Under the pieces are notes generated by a model, which was not told the origin of the DNA, did no database searches, and worked only from the letters and a program-made list of their open reading frames with translations. This document shows positions 58,829-64,000 of a stretch of DNA of 64,000 bases, piece after piece. Position 1 is the first letter of the stretch, and the number at the start of each line of letters is the position of its first letter. Origin of the DNA: Campylobacter peloridis LMG 23910. Lineage in GTDB: Bacteria > Campylobacterota > Campylobacteria > Campylobacterales > Campylobacteraceae. Made by a program: the position numbers and the translations under genes. Location of the stretch: NCBI RefSeq assembly GCF_000816785.1, contig NZ_CP007766.1, positions 1,550,001 to 1,614,000 on the forward strand, given 5' to 3'.

Positions 58829-58905
58829 TGGTGCGCCCGATAGGAATCGAACCCATAACCTACAGATCCGAAGTCTGTTGCTCTATCCAGTTGAGCTACG
58901 AGCGC
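58829..58905 (-). tRNA. tRNA-Arg (anticodon TCG)
   Basis: This 77-nt cloverleaf begins GCGCTCGTAGCTCAAC, with stem ACAGA/TCTGT around CTTCGGA (anticodon TCG). CCA is encoded. Confidence 0.95.
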
Positions 58906-58908
58906 TGA

Positions 58909-58986
58909 TGGGGTGAGTGATGGGAATCGAACCCACGACCCTCAGGACCACAATCTGATGCTCTAACCGACTGAGCTACACTCACC
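58909..58986 (-). tRNA. tRNA-His (anticodon GTG)
   Basis: The cloverleaf begins GGTGAGTGTAGCTCAG, with anticodon loop TTGTGGT between CAGA/TCTG-type stems (anticodon GTG), and an encoded CCA. It sits 3 bp from the neighbouring tRNA-Arg. Confidence 0.95.
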
Positions 58987-58997
58987 ATTTATATAAA

Positions 58998-59075
58998 TGG
59001 TCGGGGTGAAAGGATTCGAACCTTCGGCCCCTTGGTCCCAAACCAAGTGCGCTAACCAGACTGCGCTACACCCCG
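58998..59075 (-). tRNA. tRNA-Pro (anticodon TGG)
   Basis: The cloverleaf begins CGGGGTGTAGCGCAG, with stem CTTGG/CCAAG around TTTGGGA (anticodon TGG), and an encoded CCA. It is first in the five-tRNA transcript. Confidence 0.96.
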
Positions 59076-59096
59076 AAAAAGAAAAAATAAAGCGTT

Positions 59097-59125
59097 ATTT
59101 TACATAAAAAAACATCAAAAGTCAA
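59097..59125 (-). promoter_or_regulatory. Sigma70 promoter of the tRNA array
   Basis: On the minus strand, TTGACT (59125-59120) and TAAAAT (59102-59097) are separated by exactly 17 bp, and the -10 lies 21 bp before tRNA-Pro. A recognisable -35 is unusual for Campylobacter and fits a strong stable-RNA promoter. Confidence 0.7.
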
Positions 59126-59230
59126 GATTTTATCTATAACATCTAATGCTTTTGTTATCTTTTTTTAAAGCATATTAAGCTTAAAAAGCGATATTTTTAT
59201 CTTTAAATCATCTTAGTATAAAAATAAAAT

Positions 59231-59258
59231 AATACTTAGTATTAAAATACCAAGTATT
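59231..59258 (-). terminator. Terminator at the end of the terC-family gene
   Basis: AATACTTAGTAT and ATACCAAGTATT form a 12-bp stem (one G-U pair in the transcript) overlapping the stop codon, followed by a T-rich stretch on the minus strand. Confidence 0.65.
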
Positions 59259-59973
59259 ACTTAGAATGATTTTTCTCCGAGATGATATTTAAAATTTGCA
59301 CGATTAAAGAAAAAGCCATAGCGATATAAATATATGCTTTATTAATATGTATATCAAAGCTTTCACATACTAAAACAACCCCTATCATCACTAAAAATGC
59401 TAAGGCTAAAATTTTAATGCTTGGGTATTTTTCTACAAAATCTGCAATCGCTTTAGAAGCAAAAAGCATTACTAACACAGCAATAACAACTGCAATAATC
59501 ATAATCTCAACTTCATTTGCAATGCCAACAGCTGTTATAACACTATCTAGTGAAAATACTATGTCTATAATAGCTATTTCAGCAACAACTACCCAAAGTT
59601 TATTGCTAAGTTTTAGGTTGTTTTGATCGTGTTCTTCGTGTGTGATACTTTCTTTGATTTCTTTGATGGATTTAATGATTAAAAACAAACCCCCTAGCAA
59701 AAGCACCAAATCCCTTCCTGAAATTTCATTACCCAAAATGCTAAACAAAGGCGTAACAAGCTTCATAACCCAAAAGAGTGAAAGCAATAATAAAATCCTA
59801 GTAAGCATTGCAAAAGCAAGGCCTAAAATTCTACCTTTATCTCTATGTTCAGGCGGTAATTTGCTAACTAAAATGGCTAAAAAGATAATATTATCAATCC
59901 CCAAAACAATCTCTAAAGCCGTTAAGGTAAATAATACTATCCAAGCATCAACACTAAAAATCCATTCAAACAT
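59257..59973 (-). CDS. TerC-family integral membrane protein
   Basis: The 238-residue protein has seven hydrophobic helices. The conserved acidic motifs in membrane segments, ALEIVLGIDNIIF and IAIIDIVFSLDSVITA, are characteristic of TerC and Alx proteins, which have been linked to metal-ion (manganese) export and protein metalation. Tellurite resistance cannot be inferred from the fold alone. It has its own promoter and terminator. Confidence 0.92.
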   Translation of the reverse strand: MFEWIFSVDAWIVLFTLTALEIVLGIDNIIFLAILVSKLPPEHRDKGRILGLAFAMLTRILLLLSLFWVMKLVTPLFSILGNEISGRDLVLLLGGLFLIIKSIKEIKESITHEEHDQNNLKLSNKLWVVVAEIAIIDIVFSLDSVITAVGIANEVEIMIIAVVIAVLVMLFASKAIADFVEKYPSIKILALAFLVMIGVVLVCESFDIHINKAYIYIAMAFSLIVQILNIISEKNHSK

Positions 59974-59998
59974 TTAATTTCCTTTAAACAAAAGCGTA

Positions 59999-60004
59999 AT
60001 TATA
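59999..60004 (-). promoter_or_regulatory. -10 element for the terC-family gene
   Basis: The minus strand reads CATTATAATTACG, with a perfect TATAAT 25 bp before the ATG and an AAAGGAA RBS between them. Confidence 0.6.
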
Positions 60005-60015
60005 ATGACAAAAAA

Positions 60016-60588
60016 TTAATCGTTTTCAAAAATTTCAACAATACTAGCAGGCAAAAGCTCATGTTCTAAGGTATGAATTTTATCTTCAAATTCTTCAAAA
60101 CTTAATTTTCCTTTTTCAAAGGCTTTTTGGGCTATGATTTTCCCACCATCAAGCTCTTCATTTACCCAATGCACGCTAATACCCGCTACTTTCATATCGC
60201 TTTCATAGCTTTCTTTAATCGCATGGGCTCCTTTAAATAAAGGAAGCAAAGAAGGGTGCAAGTTGATAGCTTTTATATTTTGCGTAAAAACAGGGCTTAA
60301 AATTCGCATAAATCCTGCCAAAATAGTTAAATCTGCTTGACTTTGTTTAATCAGCCTCACAAGTTCTGCGTCAAATTCTTCTCTTGAAGTAAATTTTTCA
60401 TGTTCGATGATTTTTGTATCAAGGCCGTATTTTAAAGCCCTTTGTATGCCATAAGCATTAGCTTTATTGCACAAACATAGCACCACTTCAAAGGTGTTTT
60501 TTCCAAAGGTTTTTTTGTGTAATTTTTCTAAGATATTTTCTAAATTGCTTCCATTTCCACTAAATAAAACTGCTAGTTTTATAAGCAT
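60016..60588 (-). CDS. purN: Phosphoribosylglycinamide formyltransferase
   Basis: PurN transfers a formyl group from 10-formyltetrahydrofolate to GAR in purine synthesis. The 190-residue protein has GNGSNLENIL for phosphate binding, the catalytic Asn-His in INLHPSLLP, and GISVHWVNEELDGG with the catalytic Asp. Its length is normal. It overlaps nnr by 10 bp. Confidence 0.95.
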   Translation of the reverse strand: MLIKLAVLFSGNGSNLENILEKLHKKTFGKNTFEVVLCLCNKANAYGIQRALKYGLDTKIIEHEKFTSREEFDAELVRLIKQSQADLTILAGFMRILSPVFTQNIKAINLHPSLLPLFKGAHAIKESYESDMKVAGISVHWVNEELDGGKIIAQKAFEKGKLSFEEFEDKIHTLEHELLPASIVEIFEND

Positions 60589-61925
60589 TTTAACCCCTTT
60601 ATTAGTTTTAAAGCATCAAAGCTATTTTTATTTTTTGTGTAATTTTTAGCCACCAAAGCATGTGCTAAAACAGCATTTTTTGCTGCTTTTAAAGGGCTAA
60701 ATTTAGCTCCAAGTAATGCTGCTATCATTCCGCTTAATACATCACCACTGCCACCTTTTGCCAAAGCCTCATTACCACAATTTACTACAAAAAGCTTTTC
60801 CTTTTGTAAAATGATGGTATTTGCCCCCTTTAGCACTAAAACACATTGAAAATTAACTCCAAATTCTCTTGCATAAAAAAAGCGTTTGCTTTGAATTTCT
60901 TCTACGCTAATGTTTTTGTTAAAGCAAAAACTCAAAAGCCTTGAAAATTCTTTAGGATGAGGGGTTAAAACCACATCATCGCGTTTTAAATACGCTTTTA
61001 TATCAGGGCTTGAAAAACAATTTGCATCAAGCACCAAAGGAATGCTTTTTAACCTCTCATCTTTTAAAACTTCTAAATTTTCAAGCCCCATACCCAAAGC
61101 TATAGCACTGGCATTTTGGCTAAAGTCTTGTTTTAGCATGATTAAAGGCGAAAAGCTTTCCTTTGCAACCAATGAAACAAGCCCTGCTCCAAATTCTAAA
61201 GCTCCAAGTCCTGCTAAAGTTCCTGCACTTTTGTTAGCCAAGATATAAACATGGCCAAAATCGCCTTTATTTGAGTTGGCCTTTTTATCAATACATCTTA
61301 AATCTTTTTTTTCTAGTAAGAAATTTTGTAAATTTTTGTTTTTTAATTTTAAACCAAGATTGGCAAGTTTTATTTTACCAACATAATCTTTTGCAAAATC
61401 TTCTAACAAAATTTCTTTTAAAACACCCATACAAAGTGTGTAATCAGCCTTAAAACATAGCTCTTTTCCAAGCCCACTAGGTATATCACAAGCTATTTTT
61501 AAAGCCTTACTTTTGGCAATTTTTTGAAAAATTCTTTGTAAATTTTCATCTAAAGCTTTGTTTAAACCACTACCAAAAACGCAATCAACTATAATGTCAA
61601 AGTCTTTAAATTTAGGTTGTTTTTTTAAAAATTTAAAACCCATATTTTTTAAAATTTGTTCTTGCTTGATAAACATTGTGCTTTTTTTATAACCCAAAGC
61701 ATACGCATAAGCTTTTTTAAGGTGTCTAATAGCTACAAGCCCATCAGCTGCATTTCCGCCAGCACCAAGCAAAAATAAAATCTTAGCGTTTTTGAATTTT
61801 TTACTTTTTTTCTTGATGAAATTTGCAAGCTCTATGCCTGCATTTTCCATCATTAAAAACTCATCCAAACCTTTTTCAATCAATTGTTTTTCATAAGAAA
61901 TATTATCTTTAAATATCGCTTTCAT
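60579..61925 (-). CDS. nnr: Bifunctional NAD(P)H-hydrate repair enzyme
   Basis: Nnr repairs damaged (hydrated) NAD(P)H: the N-terminal YjeF domain (about 1-190) epimerises it, with GAGGNAADG at the site, and the C-terminal kinase-like dehydratase (about 200-448) restores it, with GGSGDVLSGMIAALLG near residue 392. At 448 residues it is somewhat shorter than the E. coli protein, but both domains are complete. It overlaps rmuC by 17 bp. Confidence 0.92.
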   Translation of the reverse strand: MKAIFKDNISYEKQLIEKGLDEFLMMENAGIELANFIKKKSKKFKNAKILFLLGAGGNAADGLVAIRHLKKAYAYALGYKKSTMFIKQEQILKNMGFKFLKKQPKFKDFDIIVDCVFGSGLNKALDENLQRIFQKIAKSKALKIACDIPSGLGKELCFKADYTLCMGVLKEILLEDFAKDYVGKIKLANLGLKLKNKNLQNFLLEKKDLRCIDKKANSNKGDFGHVYILANKSAGTLAGLGALEFGAGLVSLVAKESFSPLIMLKQDFSQNASAIALGMGLENLEVLKDERLKSIPLVLDANCFSSPDIKAYLKRDDVVLTPHPKEFSRLLSFCFNKNISVEEIQSKRFFYAREFGVNFQCVLVLKGANTIILQKEKLFVVNCGNEALAKGGSGDVLSGMIAALLGAKFSPLKAAKNAVLAHALVAKNYTKNKNSFDALKLIKGLKCL

Positions 61926-63252
61926 TGTTTATCTCATATTTTATAAATTTTTGAGTTTTTGCACCTAATTCTTTGAGTTTCATAACCCTTGAGGCTACAT
62001 TGCCACTTCCATGAGTTAGTTTTGTTTGCATATTGTCTAAATTGGAATTTAATTTTTTAACATTATCTTTGATTTTTTCAAAATCCTCCAAAACCCCTGC
62101 AAATTTATCATGAAACTTGCCAAGCTCTTCAAAAGCTTTTAAAACATTTTCATTGCTTTGGATATTTTTCCATGAAATATTTATGGTATTTAATGCCATA
62201 AAAAGCGTATTTGGCGTGGTTAGATAAACCTTTTTTTTATAAGCGTATTGATAAATTTCAAGATCAACGCTTAAAATCAAATCTAAAATGTTTTGATAAG
62301 GTATAAAAAGCAAAACAAACTCATAAGTGTGCTTATCATACTGCATATAAGGCTTTTTGGCTAACTCATCTATCCTTGCTTTTAAATTACTCGCTAAATC
62401 AAAACAAGCACTACTACTCATATCTTCAAAACTAAAATCACTTGGAAGTGAAAATTTTGCGTCAATGATAATACTTTTTTGTTTGTCTAAAAACACCACT
62501 GCATCAGGAATGTAAGTTTTGCCCTCATCTTGAAATCTTTCTTGTAATTTATACTGCACACCTTCTACTAAACCGCTATTTTCCAAAACGGATTTTAGTT
62601 GTAATTCTGCAAAATTACCACGAATTTTTTTATCACCCTTTAAAACCTTGGCTAATTTATCTGCATTTTCTGTCATATTTTGACTGAATTTAAACATATT
62701 ATCAATATGAGTTTTAAGGCTAATTTCATTAGAATTTAATCTTTCATTGTATTCTTTCACGCTTTTTTTAATAGGCAAAAAAACCTCTTCTAAAATTTTT
62801 TTTGCATCTTCATTGAGCATGAGTTTATTTTGATTTAAAATATTTGCATTTTGTTTTTGCAAATTTTGATCTAATTCTTGTTTTAGCTCAGTTAAACTTT
62901 GCTTGTATTTTTCTTCTAGCTTGGTTAAATTTTGATTGTATTCTTCTTTTAGCTGAGAATATTGTTTTAAATGAGTATCTAAAAGCTCTTGTTGGATTTG
63001 TTCTTTTTGGGCTAATTTTGCCCCTAAAGCTTCATTTTGAGATAAATACAATATTTTTTCATCTAAAAGCTTGGAATTTTTTTCTATAAGTGTAGTTTTT
63101 TCAAGTTCTAAAGCACGAAGTTGCTCTTGCAAAGAGGCGTTATTTTGCGCTAAAAATTCTAATTTCATCTTTTCCTTTTGGCTTTTAAACACATACCATA
63201 TAAAAGCCAAAATCAAAACAAACAAAAAAGCTATTAAAATTTCCACTATCAA
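61909..63252 (-). CDS. rmuC: DNA recombination protein RmuC homologue
   Basis: The 447-residue protein has an N-terminal membrane helix (about 3-22), a long coiled coil (about 30-180, Gln/Glu/Lys-rich), and the RmuC nuclease-like domain with LKSVLENSGLVEGVQY and SIIIDAKFSLPSDF, where Asp-Ala-Lys fits the restriction-endonuclease-like core. RmuC limits inversions at short repeats in E. coli. It overlaps the NYN gene by 4 bp. Confidence 0.9.
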   Translation of the reverse strand: MIVEILIAFLFVLILAFIWYVFKSQKEKMKLEFLAQNNASLQEQLRALELEKTTLIEKNSKLLDEKILYLSQNEALGAKLAQKEQIQQELLDTHLKQYSQLKEEYNQNLTKLEEKYKQSLTELKQELDQNLQKQNANILNQNKLMLNEDAKKILEEVFLPIKKSVKEYNERLNSNEISLKTHIDNMFKFSQNMTENADKLAKVLKGDKKIRGNFAELQLKSVLENSGLVEGVQYKLQERFQDEGKTYIPDAVVFLDKQKSIIIDAKFSLPSDFSFEDMSSSACFDLASNLKARIDELAKKPYMQYDKHTYEFVLLFIPYQNILDLILSVDLEIYQYAYKKKVYLTTPNTLFMALNTINISWKNIQSNENVLKAFEELGKFHDKFAGVLEDFEKIKDNVKKLNSNLDNMQTKLTHGSGNVASRVMKLKELGAKTQKFIKYEINNESDI

Positions 63253-63929
63253 GCCTTTTCAAGAAAATAAATATTTTTTTCGTTTGCTTCTTTAAATTGC
63301 TTCATCTTAGGCAAAAATTCTCTCACTAAGGCTCTAAAATTTTTAAAACCAAAATTTTGCGGGATAAAATTGGCGTGTTTTCTGTTCATATTGGTGCGAA
63401 TTTGGGCATATTCAGCACGACCTTTTTCTTCTATTAATGCTTCTGTGATGTTGATTAAATCTTTGATGTATTCTTTGTTGATGAGAATTTTTTCTTTGGA
63501 TTCATCTTTGTCTAGATAAAAAAACTCGCTAAAAGAATTCACATAAGATTTTACAGCCTGTTTTAAACCCATGCCTATGACTTGTTTTTTGTTTTCTTTG
63601 AGTTTTTGGATTAAACTTGTATAATCACTATCGCTTGAAACAATGACAAAAATGTCAATATCTTTTTCATAAAAAACACTCATAATTTCAGTGATTAAAT
63701 ACATATCGCTTGAATTTTTATTAGCTATGAAGTTAAATTGCTGCATAGCGATGATAGAATATTGAGCGATTTGCTCTTTCCAATTTTGTATATTTTTTTG
63801 AGTCCAATCCCCATAAATTCGCTTTATGACTATCTCTCCATAATCAGAAGCGATATCAAAAATTGATTTTGCATATTTTGAGGGGATATTTTCTGCATCA
63901 ATGAAAATTGCTATGCTTTTATTTTCCAT
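63249..63929 (-). CDS. NYN-domain protein with OST-HTH/LOTUS-like C-terminus
   Basis: The 226-residue protein has a PIN-like NYN nuclease domain: IAIFIDAENIPSKY near residue 7 with the first acidic residue, RIYGDW, and VIVSSDSDYTSLIQKL with the paired Asp. The C-terminal part (about 150-215) resembles the OST-HTH/LOTUS domain that binds RNA. It is probably an RNA-processing enzyme; no target is known. It is not linked to a toxin-antitoxin pair here. A TAGGAG RBS precedes the ATG. Confidence 0.87.
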   Translation of the reverse strand: MENKSIAIFIDAENIPSKYAKSIFDIASDYGEIVIKRIYGDWTQKNIQNWKEQIAQYSIIAMQQFNFIANKNSSDMYLITEIMSVFYEKDIDIFVIVSSDSDYTSLIQKLKENKKQVIGMGLKQAVKSYVNSFSEFFYLDKDESKEKILINKEYIKDLINITEALIEEKGRAEYAQIRTNMNRKHANFIPQNFGFKNFRALVREFLPKMKQFKEANEKNIYFLEKA

Positions 63930-63937
63930 TTTTACTC

Positions 63938-64000
63938 CTATAAACTTCTTATCCTAAAACTCAGGGCTTTTAAAATATGTGTTTTTGAAATCAACTCACT
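63938..64000 (-). CDS. C-terminal end of a probable Mg-chelatase-like (YifB/ComM) protein
   Basis: An open frame runs from the right edge to a TAG at 63938-63940, just 8 bp before the NYN start. Its 20 residues, SELISKTHILKALSFRIRSL, resemble the end of the ComM/YifB AAA+ family (HI-x-EAL-x-YR). C. jejuni has such a gene near rmuC (from memory). The rest is outside the window. Confidence 0.5.
   Translation of the reverse strand, partial: SELISKTHILKALSFRIRSL

Noticed and set aside
63249-63929. NYN-domain gene as a toxin of a toxin-antitoxin pair
   Set aside because: It has no small partner gene, sits in a housekeeping operon with rmuC, and carries a LOTUS-like RNA-binding part.

Overview
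The window is low-GC chromosomal DNA from a Campylobacter, most likely a member of the C. lari group. The genus call rests on recalled C. jejuni gene content and order (trxB-trxA-yraN-hom-aminotransferase ... moaA-mqnP-miaA), on a complex I operon lacking nuoE and nuoF, on the flagellar gene pflA, on a NikZYXWV-type nickel transporter, on poly-G contingency tracts, and on promoters with a strong TATAAT-like -10 and usually no clear -35. The C. lari-group placement is inference, based mainly on a BCCT compatible-solute transporter beside the nik operon.

Region 1 (1-15900) is mostly a minus-strand run of housekeeping genes: purF and dapB; a small secreted PepSY-like protein; trxB and trxA; yraN, hom and an aminotransferase; an unassigned secreted/membrane pair; RNA methyltransferases around rpmE; a small lipoprotein; queD, queE and moaA; two small genes; and the prenyltransferase mqnP. 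Region 2 (15970-39398) holds miaA on the plus strand, pflA, the 14-gene nuo operon, the five-gene nickel ABC transporter and the BCCT transporter.

Region 3 (39496-49146) is an accessory island. A divergent promoter region separates a plus-strand SF1 helicase from a minus-strand operon of a phase-variable Type IIG restriction-modification enzyme (in-frame G10 tract), a Hanks-type protein kinase joined to it by a TAATG overlap, and a membrane protein with pentapeptide-like repeats. The 3' ends of the kinase and pentapeptide genes carry copies of one 39-bp sequence, which records a recombination event. This is the best candidate here for an undescribed defence-type module.

Region 4 (49590-55250) is a complete rRNA operon in the order 16S, tRNA-Ala, tRNA-Ile, 23S, 5S on the minus strand. 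RNase III-type processing stems, a leader boxA and a -10 are visible, and a helically phased 10-bp repeat array sits just upstream of the promoter.

Region 5 (55476-59102) has a second contingency locus, a two-partner-secretion-type haemagglutinin with a G10 tract at codons 7-10, followed by five tRNA genes (Leu, Arg, Arg, His, Pro) read from one good sigma70 promoter. Region 6 (59257-64000) returns to housekeeping genes: a TerC-family protein, purN, nnr, rmuC, a NYN-domain protein and the end of a probable comM/yifB. No insertion sequence, prophage or CRISPR array was seen.
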